Shown one piece after another: positions 1 to 11,456 of a stretch of DNA of 64,000 nucleotides. A model generated the notes under the pieces. It was not told where the DNA came from and ran no database searches. It saw only the letters and a list, made by a program, of their open reading frames with translations. Positions within the stretch are counted from its first letter, which is position 1; each line of letters begins with the position of its first letter. The position numbers were made by a program, and so were the translations under genes. Source of the stretch: Ehretia macrophylla (taxonomy: Eukaryota > Streptophyta > Magnoliopsida > Boraginales > Ehretiaceae). Location: contig CM075767.1 of assembly GCA_037974665.1 (NCBI GenBank), positions 17,190,840 to 17,254,839 of the forward strand. The letters are read 5' to 3'.

Positions 1-11
1 CGCCAAAAACT

Positions 12-1251
12 TGTTGTGTGAATTCTAACGCAAGTGCACGTATCGCAACAAGTAATAAAGTGATAAGTAAAGATCGATCCCACGAGGACTGTAATTACTA
101 ACTACCGAAATTAATTTAGCTTTAACTTTATTCGGACAATCAAGAATTGAGAATTTGTAACTAATGACTAAATAAATTATAGACTTAACAAAATAGAAAA
201 ATAACACAATTACGAAATTAACAAAAGATGGTAATTCAATAAAAAAAAGGCTCTAGGGATTTCGATTTCACCAAGATTAATCCTATTTGAAACTAGTGAT
301 TTAAATAAATTGACACCTATTCCTTACGTTGCCAGCAATTTCGCTAAGGTAGATATTAATCTTTCTCAAGCATCAATAACCTATCACAATAAGCAAGCTA
401 ATTACATCTCTGTGATAACTGTGAACTTATGGAATGCATTAAGCTCTAGAAATTCAAATGATGCACTAGATCTCATAACTATCTCTAGCTTATGACGATT
501 TAATGGTATTTTATACGTGATCTAATTTAGTTATCACTTCTCAGTCTCAAACTAAATCACGACTCATGTAATTGTTAATCAGGCAACCACAAGCATTAAA
601 CTCAGCATAAAATACTCAACGCAAATATGGAATAGTTCATCAATCAATCAAAACCAAAAGTATCAAATATTCATAATCTGGCTACATCGTAACCCTAGAA
701 AAATAGCTTAAAACATAATTATGAAAATAAGTAAAATTCCAATTATAACGTAAAACATGATAAGAGAGATAGAGAAACTAGGATTTGGAGAAGAATTGGG
801 GCAGAAGTCCATCTCCGGATCGTTCCTCCGTCTTCAACTTGCGAATCCTCTCTTTCTCTCCCTCTGAAACGTTGTTTTTTCTCTCCTAAAACCAGCTGCC
901 TCCCAAAAGCTTCTCCCCTCTCTTTTTTTTAACGTCTGATGCCTTATTTTTAACATAGGGTTTCTTCTTTTCGCGCCTTTTACAAAATTGCCCTTAAAAA
1001 TCCTGCGACATTGCGCAGCTGCGCTATGACTGCGCTACTCTATTTGTTCTTCAATTTCTCCACAAATTGCATAAAAGCCAATCCTTTGCAATTTCTCTTC
1101 AATCTTTGCCTCAAAACTCAGTTTGTCTCTTAGAAATTACCTACAATGCAAATCAAAGACAAAATCAATCAAATTGCTCATGAATTACTCAAAAACTAAC
1201 AAAGTTTAAGTGAAAATGTGCTGAAATCATATATCAATAATACACCCAACA
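12..1251 (-). mobile_element. LTR of a minus-strand Ty3/gypsy element (Athila/Tat-like)
   Basis: Read on the minus strand this is a terminal repeat of about 1.24 kb that starts TGTTGGG at 1251 and ends CAACA at about 12. It is followed on the minus strand by AGTTTTTGGCG, which runs off the window start. TGGCG is the first part of the tRNA-Asp-type primer-binding site used by many plant gypsy elements, so this looks like the 5' LTR of an element whose body lies left of the window. The other edge abuts the older gypsy remnant at 1252; the paralogous site near 54676 lacks this LTR. The interior is non-coding, with AT-rich and CT-rich stretches. The lineage is inferred from LTR length and the partial PBS only. 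Confidence 0.55.
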
Positions 1252-1252
1252 A

Positions 1253-3430
1253 CTAGACATCAGCAGGACCATCGTCGTCCTCCCCCTCTAAGTCAGATGT
1301 TAACTCCCTCAGTAGCGATGAAAAGTCAAACTTAACACCGCGAGCTCTGGCCAGCTTCTCAGTTTGCATAAAAGAGATATGTTGGCCATCGGTGATGCCA
1401 CGACTTCGGGCTTTGAGGTAGGCCTGAGAGAACACCTCGCGATACTCATAATTGCGCTTGTAATCCTCAACAGCTACTTGAGCTCGAGTCTCGTGATTCG
1501 CCAACGAGGTATTTAATACCAAGCTCAAAACCTCAACGAGCTGCTGGGAAGAAGACAAACCAACCCGCGTCCTTCTTAAGTCACTCTCATGCTGAGCCTT
1601 TAGCGCCCTGACCTCCGCCTCATGAGACATCTTCAGGCTAGAAATCTCTTGCTCTTTTTCATCTTTGTACTTGGCATAGCCATGGAGATATGTCTTCTTT
1701 TCATAGTACCTGTCTGTTACGTCCTTCACAAGATTTTCGGCCTTAAGGAAATACTTAATGCCATTATAGTGAGCTTGAGTTTGCTGCCAAAGGAGGAATA
1801 ACGCAAATGAGATCAACACGAACAAGAATAGATTGAAAAATTAAAACTGGTATAAGGAGAAGGCAAACCTATTGGAAGCAGTATTCCATGGTCTCTCTCA
1901 CCGTAAGAAAGTTAACTAACTTAGAGGGGGCACTCAAAATCTCCTCAAAACGGGGATCTTTCTCGTAACTAGGCTCAGGCCCAGAATGAATTTGATTCTC
2001 AAAGAGGCAGTAATACTAGGTTCAGGATGGACCCCCTAGTGAGCAAGATCAGCAGATTGCGTGTCTCGGTTCAGTAGGTCGACAGCCTTACCCTCTGGCT
2101 CCTCTAAAGGGATTAGTCCCCTAGTCTCATTAACAATGAATTCTGGGTACTCATTGGAGGGAGGTTCGATACCAACCTTATGAACCTCTACCTCGACCTC
2201 AACAGTCTCAGAGAGACTTCTTTTGAAAGAAGCAGCGTTCTCGCCCTCTTTCTTTTTCCTTTTCATCGGGCCTGCTGTGTTAAGGTAGCCTCCAACTCAT
2301 CAGAAATATCCATCCCTATAAAAATAAAAAATAAAAAAGAAAAGAGAGTGGTTAACTCGGGAGAAGGAGCAAAAGGCAAGTCAAAAACCTGCGAAAACTT
2401 GGCCTTACCAGCAGTGGGAGAATGAGCTTCAGACGTCTCAACCTCACTCTTGGGAAAAGGTTTGGGAGATTCAAACACATTTGGATTAGCTCGGGGAATT
2501 CGGGGATTCTCCCCATATAGGTATAAGTTGAGAACCTCCTCAAGAACCAAAAATCTATTACCATCAATATGAGGGAGACCCTTGAAGAAGTGTCTCACAG
2601 CTTCCTTTTTTGGGGTCAAGACCCCACTAGTTGGATAGGGTTTCGGGAGAACACGCCACTTGGCGCTGACATTCCACTCTGAATCAGAGGAAATGTACAC
2701 ATATTTAGAATGCCATCCCTTGTTTGAAGAAGGCCACTTCGTAAAAAGGTTTTTTCCAGTTTGGGCGGTAAAATAATACCAACCCAATCCATCAGCAAAC
2801 TTTATCGTGTAAAAGTAAAGAAAGAGGTTAGGAGTCAGATCAAAGTCTAACTCCTTAAGGTACTTATAAAACCCAATCATCATCCGCCAGCTATTCGGAA
2901 TCACCTGACCAGGACTAAGATTGAAGATGTTTAGGATGGTTCTGATAAAAGAAGGGATGGACAGAACACAGAACTGGAAGATATCAGTATAAAAAGTAAC
3001 CTCACCATCACCAGCTCGACAGGCTCTCTCGCGTTTTTTGGAATTCATACAGAAAAGCCAGATGGGACAACCCCACTACTCTTAACATAAAGAGCAAGTT
3101 CATCACTAACGTGGCAGTTGCGCGACAAAGCGGCAAACTGAGGCTCCACCGCTCTACAAAAAGCTGCGGTAGTCTTCTCCGACCTCCTAAGGAAGTTGGG
3201 ACTAGAGGAAATAGGAATTGTAAAGTCAACTATCGCCTTAGTAGTGGGTACTCTATCTTCAATAGGTGGGGGAACAAAAGGGCACAAGTTAACCCTAACA
3301 TGGGAGACAACCCTAAGTGGAGTAGTGGTAATAGCTGTTGCCCTAGGGAAAATCCGAAAGGGATGACTAGCCTCAGGTGTTGAAGGCACCCTCTCGACGG
3401 GGGTACCAGGATTAAAAGAAGAATCACTAC
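1253..3430 (-). pseudogene. Antisense accessory gene of the gypsy element (Transposase_28-like), unit 1 copy
   Basis: Minus-strand reading frames cover most of this interval. In protein order there is a Ser/Pro-rich part (3389-3045), a long open part (3048-2263) with a globular stretch around LSPGQVIPNSWRMMIGFYKY and the Trp/Tyr-rich GWYYF, a charged linker (2266-2036), and a coiled-coil-like C-terminus (1825-1253) rich in Glu, Lys and Arg that ends in acidic residues. Antisense genes with the 'putative gypsy type transposon' domain (PF04195) are known downstream of pol in Tat/Grande-type elements, and the layout fits that; the domain match is by recognition, not search. Small introns are likely, for example the AT-rich stretch near 2310-2350 ending in TATAG. 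The start region present in the unit 3 copy (ATG at 56898) is replaced here by an AT microsatellite, so this copy has no start codon. Confidence 0.65.
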
Positions 3431-3474
3431 TCTTCTCGCCGCCCTAAGAGTGATCAGATTGATTCTGGGAGTAT

Positions 3475-3483
3475 AATATATAT

Positions 3484-3534
<51 letters not shown>
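3475..3534. repeat. (AT)n microsatellite
   Basis: About 60 bases of nearly pure AT. It sits where the unit 3 copy of the gypsy antisense gene has its ATG and first codons, and a shorter AT run occurs there at 56907-56942. The expansion was accompanied by loss of about 25 coding bases in this copy. Confidence 0.95.
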
Positions 3535-3925
3535 GTACCTAGCAAATCAAGGCCCTAAAGAGATGACGAAGAGGCGAGAAGTTCATGGACAGAGGATAAG
3601 GGAGAAATAAGACAATCACGGGATATGCAAGGAAGAGCAAATCCAGTTTCAAAAAAGGTGAAGTTTGAAACTTGAAAAGACCGTCTACTTATAGACAAAA
3701 AGATAGGGAAGTTGAAGAATCCCGAAAGATGCGCCGGTTACACTGGACACAACGTTACAGAAAAGCTGTAAAAAACTGACGCATTAATGAGAAGACGACA
3801 CGTGGCATAGAGCAGTAAATGACTTGCCAAAAATGACACAGCTGGGAAAGATCGAGGTTGGGCAAAAGCACCAAAAAGGTAATTTCCTGACCTGCCTGCA
3901 ACAACTCAAAAAATCAGAGGGTAGT

Positions 3926-4382
3926 TGATAAGGGCAAAAGCGCCAACCTCGACAAAAGGACTCCCATGCCTCTGAGGCATCATTTCTATCACACAAAAGT
4001 AGGAAGGTCTCCGGAAACTGACCTAACCTCCGCACCTTGTCTTCCTCCCCGATGACATCCCAAAATGGACCTCCCGATGATGTCCCAAAAAGTCTTATCC
4101 AAACGACAGCTCACCCGACAAAGTCTGTGGGTGTCAGAGCATGTCGATTTTTCTCTCATCCAGAGAGTATAAATCGTACCCAACATTCTTCAGGGGAGGT
4201 AACTAACTTATTATTGTCAAAAATTATCTACACTCTTCTTCTTCAAGCACCCAACTGACTTAAGTATCAGAATGCTAACGTAGAGCCGCCCCTTGCAGCT
4301 CCGTTCTCTGTTTTGCAGGTTTACAGAAGTTGGAAACAAGCTTGATTCCCAAATCCAGCTTCACCAGATTCATACCTTAACA
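3926..4382 (+). repeat. 3' LTR of the unit 1 gypsy remnant
   Basis: 457 bp, TGATAAGGGC...CCTTAACA, preceded by the purine-rich tract AATCAGAGGGTAGT. It has the same length as the 3' LTR at 57360-57816 and is closer to it than either is to the 5' LTR at 48412-48890, as expected for copies made by segmental duplication. Confidence 0.9.
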
Positions 4383-4764
4383 GGTCTTAACCATAAAAAA
4401 AATTGCATAGTTTTGACGACGTCGATTCAATTTCTCCATGCAAACCGATAATGCGGTTATTTAATTTTATTACTAGAAATTTTGGCATGAAAAATTACCA
4501 TTATAGGGGCGTCATTGTATCAAAATCATGGATAGATTTTTCCCTCTGTTTTTATTCTATAACGTTACTGCAAGATGGTTTCCTTTTGCCAGCGTTAGTG
4601 ATAATTTCTAGTTAGCTATATTGCATAACCATTGTAAGACAATATTTGTCTTTTGAATGAGAGGAAAAATTAATGTTTTTCCCTTTGCATTTAGAGATGG
4701 TAATGTTGTCTCTGTCATTGTCATCATTGTCATCATGGCTTTTAATAACATGATATTTATGCAG

Positions 4765-4934
4765 AAATGGGTCCTATAAAGGCAGAAGCAAAGACTTGTC
4801 TTTATAAGAGCAAAAACTTTTGGGGACTATGTTTCAGTGAAGTTAGGTGCTCTAACGTTTGTCAACGCGAGGGCTATCAAGGAGGCGATTGTCGTGGATT
4901 ACGCCGTCAATGCTTTTGCTTTAAAGATTGTTGA
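4765..4934 (+). CDS. Plant defensin, type C, exon 2 only (C1)
   Basis: The exon follows a TTTATGCAG acceptor. With a phase-1 junction it encodes MGPIKAEA, then a 47-residue mature peptide beginning KTCLYKSKNF, and stops at TGA 4932-4934. All eight cysteines have plant defensin spacing (C-X10-C-X5-C-X3-C-X9-C-X6-C-X-C-X3-C), and the gamma-core GXC motif is present (GGDCRG). Defensins are secreted, disulfide-stabilised antimicrobial peptides. No first exon lies within reach upstream: 382 bp of intron-like sequence is followed by the end of a gypsy LTR, and exon 1 should lie beyond the gypsy, left of the window or lost. An AATAAA signal lies at 4986-4991. The exon is intact; whether it is expressed is unknown. 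Confidence 0.85.
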
Positions 4935-5199
4935 GATGAAACAAGGAGTGCTTGACCAATCTTTTTATGTACTTCTATGTTTCGGAATAAAATGTTAAAT
5001 ACTGTCGTATTTCACTCTTTTACTCTTTCACTCTTTCGTATATAATCGAATTTTTATTATATACACTAAAAATTTGATAATTAATACATGAATTATGACT
5101 AAAAATTGTATCCATGCCAGTTGAATATTTTGTAAAACTAACAGATTGTTTGAAACAATAAATTCCATAAAATTTATGAAATTCATTTACAAATCCAAT

Positions 5200-5580
5200 T
5201 TTTGGTATTTGGAAGCACCCTTTTAAAAAATTAAAAATTCACGATTTGCAAATCTTAGATTTTTTTATACTTTGTCCATATAGGGCTCAAGAAATGGAAT
5301 TTGCAAATCCATGGTTTTTAAATGTGTTACTCATTTTTTGATGACAAAATTGTCCCTAGGTTTAAGAAATGGACTTTGACTAAAGCACAACGATAAAAAA
5401 AAATCATTGCCTCTCTCCTTGTTTCTCTTTCACCAAAAAAAAAAAGAAAAAATTTGACACCTCTCTCACCCTTTCTTTAAGATTATTTTTTCATATTAAA
5501 TGTATGGTTGAATTTAAGGTTACTTTGTCATTTATAAATCAAATAAATTCTACACCTCAAGTGCTTCCAAACGGTATATA
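5200..5580. mobile_element. MITE-like element with TTTGGAAGCAC ends (unit 1)
   Basis: The left end reads GGTATTTGGAAGCACCC and the right end GTGCTTCCAAACGGTAT, an imperfect terminal inverted repeat of about 16 bp around 380 bp of AT-rich non-coding DNA. The same element is in unit 3 (about 58634-59012), and related interior sequence occurs at 27780-27960. Family is unknown; exact ends are uncertain by a few bases. Confidence 0.5.
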
Positions 5581-5623
5581 ATGAAGCAATGTTTGAGAGA
5601 TTGCCAAAGTGAATGACCATTAA

Positions 5624-6418
5624 TTCTCTCTCTACAAACCTTTATGTGAGGGTTTTGACTTTGCCACCTCTTGTTGAAGGTCTCGTTTCCATTGTAGTAT
5701 GATGTTTTTCAGTACTCCGAGCATTGTCCAGTAACACCTACTTTCTCTTAGTCTGTTTTATTTGCTTTCTTTTTCTTCTATTTTGGTTTCCTGTACATAT
5801 CTTTCCTTGTTTTGGATGGATCATTCAGTTTTTCTTTTGTTTGTGGCTTAATCCCTTCTTGTGAGGCTCATTTGCATTGTATAGCTCATTGCTGGTGTTT
5901 AGCCCATTGTACTTCCTCGCTGCTACTACTCCTTCTTTTCATCCCCTTGTTGTTGTCTACCTAGTATTGCTGGAGGTTTCAGGTGGACTGCGCCTTCACC
6001 ATTTAAGGTCTGGGTTTCTTTCTCGTTTGGAGATTCCGTCTATTTATGTACCTTCATCCTAGGTCGCGTGTCCCTTTAAGTGTTTGCTCAATGCTTGCCT
6101 GTGGTGGGCTATTGGTTATTGTTTTGGTGGCTTCAGTGAGTGTTTATGGGTTGGGAATGGCTGGGTTGTTACCCATGTTTTGCTTCGATGCTTTTGGTTG
6201 GGATTTGGCGATGTTGTTTGCTACGGTTTCTTTTGTTGGGTTTTGAGCTTTGGGGTTTTGTTTTGCCTTATATTTTTTGCTTTTTATTTTATTCTTTGTT
6301 GGGCTTGATAATGGGTCCAACTGCCTGTATTTTTCTTTCTTGAATTATGGTGTGCTGACCCGCTTTTGTATTTGATTTGTTTATGTTAATATAAATTTCT
6401 CTTTAGAAAAAAAATAAA
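5624..6418 (+). mobile_element. polyA retroposon (5'-truncated LINE-like), unit 1
   Basis: A 795-bp insertion ending in an A-rich tail after TAATATAAATTTCTC. It is flanked by a 13-bp target-site duplication, GAATGACCATTAA at 5611-5623 and GAATGACTATTAA at 6419-6431 (one mismatch). The body is T/G-rich on this strand; its open frames are low-complexity and I do not regard them as genes. A diverged relative is at 23361-24319. TSD plus tail indicate LINE-type mobilisation; no reverse transcriptase remains. Confidence 0.8.
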
Positions 6419-6537
6419 GAATGACTATTAACTAAATTTGCATGTATTCTAGAATGTGGCGGCATTTTAATCCTTTTTACTTGTGTCTTTTGCGGCTGAA
6501 TATTTCACATCAACTTCATACTTGATAGAAGAAAGAA

Positions 6538-6962
6538 GGGTAATTTACTGAAAGAGTCCTAGATTTTTGTTTTTTTTTAACATTTAAGTCTCTTTTTTAT
6601 TTTGGACAAAATAGTCCTTTATATTTTATTTTAGTGACAACCGTTAGTCCTTAGATCAACATTTGTCAAAAAGTAACATTAGTAGCACATGGATGGCGCG
6701 TAGCCGCAAAAAGCACAAATATTTAGAGGTAAAATTGTCACGCGATAAAATATGAGCATAACACATTTTTCAAAATTGTTACGCGGTAGTCCTCAACATG
6801 CCATCCACGTGCTCACTAACGTTATTTTTTGACAGATGTTGCTTCAAAGACTAACGGCTGTCACAAAAATAAAAGATGAAAGACCATTTTGTTCAAAATA
6901 AAAAATAGAGGACTTAAATGTCAAAAAATACGAAAATCTAGGACTATTTTGATAAATTACCC
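6538..6962. mobile_element. MITE with GGGTAATTTA termini, copy 1 (unit 1)
   Basis: 425 bp with long imperfect inverted ends (GGGTAATTTACTG...GATAAATTACCC); the two halves fold on each other (CTAGATTTTTG against the CTAGGACT region). A/G-rich target sequence (AAAGAA-type) flanks it and separates it from the next copy. The presumed TSD of 9-11 bp suggests a Mutator-like MITE; that is inference. Confidence 0.75.
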
Positions 6963-6973
6963 AAAAAAAGAAA

Positions 6974-7402
6974 GGGTAATTTACTGAAATAGTCCTAGAT
7001 CTTTGTTTTTTTTGATATTTAAGTCATTTATCTTTTATTTTGGACAAAATAGTCCTTCATATTTTATTTTAGTGACAACCGTTAGTTCTTAGAGCAACAT
7101 TTGTCAAAAAATAACGTTAGTGAGCACATGGATGACACGTAGCCACAAAAAAACACAAATATTTAGAGGTAAAATTGTCACGCAGTAAAATATAAGCATA
7201 AAACATTTTCCAAAATTATCACACGATAGTCCTCAACGTGTCATTCACGTGCTCACTAATATTATTTTTCAACAGATGTTGCTTTACGGACTAACGGCTG
7301 TCACAAAAATGAAAGGTGAAATATCATTTTGTCCAAAATGAAAGATAGGAGACTTAAATGTCAAAAAAGACAAAGATCTAGGACTATTTTGATAAATTAC
7401 CC
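6974..7402. mobile_element. MITE with GGGTAATTTA termini, copy 2 (unit 1)
   Basis: 429 bp, same family and orientation as the copy at 6538-6962 and separated from it by 11 A/G bases. AAAAAAGAAA occurs on both sides, consistent with a target-site duplication. A partial third copy (about 7410-7485) follows. The pair is preserved in unit 3 at 59938-60799. Confidence 0.75.
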
Positions 7403-7489
7403 AAAAAAGAAAAGGTATTCTTAAGTCATTGTCCAAAATGAAATATAAGATACTTAAATGGAAAAAAAACAAAGATCTAGGACCATTAA

Positions 7490-9130
7490 CTAAATTTGCA
7501 TGTATTCTTAGGTCATTGTTCTCTATTGGCGTTGGATAGCCTCATGGTCCATTTCAAAATTTTCATTTAATATTAGACGATCTTCTTATTATAGACTGCT
7601 CCAAGCCGTTTGAGATCAAAATGCGTGACCTAGGCGACCTCCCAAATAATACAGTTATTTTTGGTTCAAAGCCACACCCACCTCGTTAAATTCTCAATTA
7701 CAATATAATCTTTTTAAATTAATAATTCTGAGACCACCTAAATTCTATTGATAATTAATAATTTTTAATTTAGAAAGATATTTTAACATTTTCGGCTAAT
7801 AATATTTAACATATACATCAAGTGATCAAGTTAATGTTAAAAGTATTATCTCTACATATATTTAACTAATTAAAAATTTATTAAAATCACACGTAATTAG
7901 TATAAAGATCTATTGTATTCAAGTTTATTAAAACAAGTGAATAAAATGTATATTGAATCAAAGAAAATATTAAATCAAAACAAGCTCTTATTATTTATGG
8001 TATCTTTGGTTCTTAAATAGAAAAAATGACTTCTCATCTCAAAGGTGTAAAGAAAAGAACCATGACAGATAAAATGCATAAAACATTATATGAGCATAGT
8101 GAAGAGTATGCTTCATGTACGTAAAAAGAATTGCAACAATGAGTTTTAAATTGAAAACGTTAAGGGTAGCTTGTCTAAAATATAGCAGGAGAAGGTTCTA
8201 AAAAGTTAAAAGTGAAAAATGTTTAGTATGAAGTTTATTATTAGGTGAACAATCATGAGAATTGTACGTGTGTATTCTTTAGTTAATTATTAATTTATAA
8301 AATATTTGGAACCTACAAAATACAAAAGAAATACTTAAAATATATTATCTTATAATTTTATAGAAATTATTAATTTAAAACATTGGTCCCAAATCATATC
8401 CTGACTAAACAATTTTATTTACAAAAAGATTATCAATTTATTGAGTTTTGATTCAAAGCAATCTACAGTATATGGTAGTTCCTTTGGTCATTTTTCCAAG
8501 CTTAAAATATATTTCACTTGTGAAGTTGTTAGAGTAGTAAAATAACATAAACTCATCTTTAAAGGTCAGAGATTTACAGAATCTATAATTAGAAATGTTG
8601 GTTCAGAAATTTTATTAATGCAGCTAAAACAAATATTTGAGACTTTCTTTACATTGAACAACAGGACACGCTTCGACCAAAAAAAAAAAAGAAAAAACAA
8701 AGAACAACAAGATTAGCGTGGGAACTCATTGAAAAGGAATACAAAGGAATTATTAACATTTTTTTACGTTAATGATAGCCGAAAGTTGGTCTGATGTGTA
8801 ATTTATTTTAAAAACATTTTTCTAAATCCTTTGACACTCTTTATGTTTGTTATCATTTTTCACAATTTTGTTGCTAATTTTTTTTTCTCTGTTTCTTTTA
8901 CTCTTTTTTTTTTTATTCTTTTTTTTGATAATTTAAGTGAGCCACTTTGCAAATTAAAGCACATATATTGTCTCAATAGAATAAGCAAATGGGGGCAAAT
9001 AAAGAAGAGGTTTTGTTTATTCTCAAATATTTCCATGATATGACTGTAATGCCTTATGCATTAATGTATAATAACATGTTTTCATTCCTTGAAGGAATTA
9101 TAGGATCATATTCATTATTGAAAATTTGAA
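7490..9130. other. AT-rich spacer between C1 and D1
   Basis: About 1.6 kb with no credible coding frame, RNA gene or element ends. It is collinear with about 60890-62520 in unit 3, differing mostly by single bases and small homopolymer changes, and so is part of the duplicated unit. Confidence 0.7.
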
Positions 9131-9139
9131 GTTATCTTA

Positions 9140-9312
9140 TCAATTGCACGCCTTAAAGCAGTAGCATCGTCGACGAAACCCGCGACAATCTGCACCATTA
9201 AAACCCTCTTTCTGGCAAACTTGGGAACAATTAACATCACTGAGGCAGATTCCTCGAAAATTTTCACTCTTGTACATACATGTCTTTGCCTCGGCTCCCA
9301 TTGGACCTATTT
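9140..9312 (-). CDS. Plant defensin, type D, exon 2 only (D1)
   Basis: On the minus strand an ATGCAG acceptor is followed by a phase-1 exon encoding IGPMGAEA, then a 48-residue mature peptide starting KTCMYKSENF with all eight defensin cysteines, the gamma-core region [11 protein letters not shown], and one extra Asn after the last Cys before TGA. Positively charged residues cluster in the gamma-core loop, as in other plant defensins. I searched the minus strand up to about 10.9 kb and found no signal-peptide exon or suitable donor, although the A genes have their first exon about 0.9 kb away. This is either an exon remnant or a gene with a distant, unrecognised first exon. The reading frame is fully open, unlike the D2 copy. 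Confidence 0.8.
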
Positions 9313-10840
9313 CTGCATAAAAAATTCTATATTAAGACATAATATAAATTCCGAAATAAAAAAGAGAAAAAATTTAAATAATTATTAAGTTATCACCTTA
9401 TCTAAAAGCTTAAAGTGTTAGAAAAGAGCGTTATATTTATTTATTATGTTTAGCAATAATTATGTTGACAAAAAGAAGGTCTAGTTATCCCAATGCTTTT
9501 GGTATATTAAAGGATCAATAGGCATATTTTTGTTTAAAATGTCAAATTTGTTCCAGCCTAAAATAATTTTATTCAAGCACAATTACTTATTCTATAGATC
9601 CTTGTTAATTCCAAATTTATACAAGATGAATTTTGTTAAAACTTACTATAAGGAAAGATTATGAACTATCGAAATTATTAGGATCTAGAATTTATTTTCT
9701 AGTAAACAACGGTAGAACACTTCAATACTAGTTGTACTAATTGTGTAAAATGTTGTTTTGAAAGGTATAACAATACTTAGAAATGGTTGGTGAGACAATT
9801 CTTTTTATTTATTTATAATTATATATGATTTTTTCTTCAAATAAATTATTAATTAATGTATGAAGAGAAGTTGTTTTGAGTATGACATAAAAAGCCTTAG
9901 ACCTTGCAAACTAGTGTACTAAGAACTTGCAACTCATATGATTTTCACTTTTAAGAACATAGTTTTGCATAGTTATAACGAATAAATTCAACCTAACCAA
10001 TAGATATAGACATCATATGGATCAAGATCAAATACACGAGATGAGGGAAAAAGAAATCTTTAATTTGTCTCGTAATTTTATCTACTACTTCTTGTGAGCT
10101 AGTGAAAATATTGCTAATTTGACATTTTCGAGCTCTATCTATAATTCATTTGAGGCCCGGGAAAAAAAAGAAAAGAAAAAAGAGTACCTATGAACGAGAT
10201 ATAAGGTAAGCATCTCTTGTTTAACCTCGAACTCTTACATTAATTTATTAAAATTATAGTTTAAACTTAGAATCTCTTATTATAATATATTGCTATTCGA
10301 CTATTCTACTGAACTCTTACGTTAATTTATTCTTGGGTTAATCTATTCGTCCTTGCCTAAATGAAACTTCAAAACATTCAACTAATTTAAATTTTGGGAG
10401 AGAAAATTAAGGTTATTATGGTTATATTTACAAAAGGAAAAAGTATAAAGAAAGGAAATGGTCAAGCAAGCACAAATAATCGTGTTGATAAAGTTGAATG
10501 GGAGAAGTAGTCTCTAGAACATATGGATTAATCAGTCAACGATTTTTATTTAATAGCACTTCTAATCAAAGTTTTACTTGTAAAAGTTGTATAATTTAAA
10601 AGCTAAAATTTTACAATTAAACTAAACAGAGCCTTAATTTCTTTTGTTATGTAATACGTGCTTTAATATCTTTGCATCTGTTACTTAAAAGGTGTCAGTG
10701 TCCACACTACTGAATTGAATTATTAGATCTAAAATATTACTTCAGTAGGACTATAACAATAATAAGCCCAAATCTATTTTTTGTACAAAAGATATACATA
10801 TTTTGGAAAAAGAAAATATGAGGTTAGTGGAGGCTACACT
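9313..10840. other. AT-rich spacer upstream of D1
   Basis: No gene seen. From about 10030 onward the sequence exists in three copies in the window (about 26686 and 63433), which marks the D-A junction of the repeat unit. The interval was specifically read for a D-type first exon on the minus strand without success. Confidence 0.6.
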
Positions 10841-11456
10841 AGCTCCTATATAAATCTGTCTTTTATTGTTCATCATACAATAAAAATTAAAATCGCAATT
10901 TAAACACAAAATGTCCTCTAATTAAAAAAATGAGTACGTGATCTTTTTACCAAATTCCAGAATTCCTTTTTGCCGTTTGGAGACTGATTTCTTCAATCTA
11001 AAAAGATAAAGTATCTGATTGGATGAGAGATAATATCCCTCAAATGGAAAGTTATTTTTCAAATAAGGAATAATGTGATATACACATGGCCTAGAACCGT
11101 CCACACCATTCACAATTAGTTATGTTTATACCATAAAGGGTCGTGCCTGTCTTATGAGCATCCTTGTAATGTTCTGCACTTACATTAAAGTCGGTATAAA
11201 CTTACGGTTAGTAGTGGAGGTCTTTAATTATCAAAAACGTTATCTCAGACCACCTAATCAAGATGCTTCTTAGACCATTTAATTGTTGTGACGATAACAT
11301 GAACTCAAAGATAAAGAGTAAAATAAATAAGATTTAACGTGTTCGGTCACCTTTGTCTTACATCAAGATCTTACCTCTGAAATAATCTACTATCACAACT
11401 AACATTATGCACAAACAATATCTCCACCCTCTTTTTTTGTGTCTCAATTATTAACA

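Larger units (their letters stand above)
1252..4382. mobile_element. 3' portion of a Tat-lineage Ty3/gypsy element (unit 1 copy)
   Basis: This segment is collinear with 54689-57816, the 3' part of the complete gypsy element of unit 3. It contains the region downstream of pol with the antisense gene, a polypurine-like tract and the 3' LTR. The gag-pol part is missing because the minus-strand LTR at 12-1251 interrupts it. Both copies end at the same bases of a MITE end (GGT-TTAACC), so the gypsy insertion is older than the unit duplication. Confidence 0.85.

Noticed and set aside
5877-6343. Several overlapping open frames with hydrophobic, Phe/Leu/Cys-rich products
   Set aside because: They lie within a polyA retroposon with clear TSDs, are low-complexity, and are not conserved as frames in the 59.3-59.7 kb copy.
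10846-10860. TATATAAAT box upstream of a possible gene at 10.85 kb (also about 27.49 kb)
   Set aside because: The only ATG downstream opens a five-codon frame (ATGTCCTCTAATTAA); no coding or RNA feature follows in either copy.
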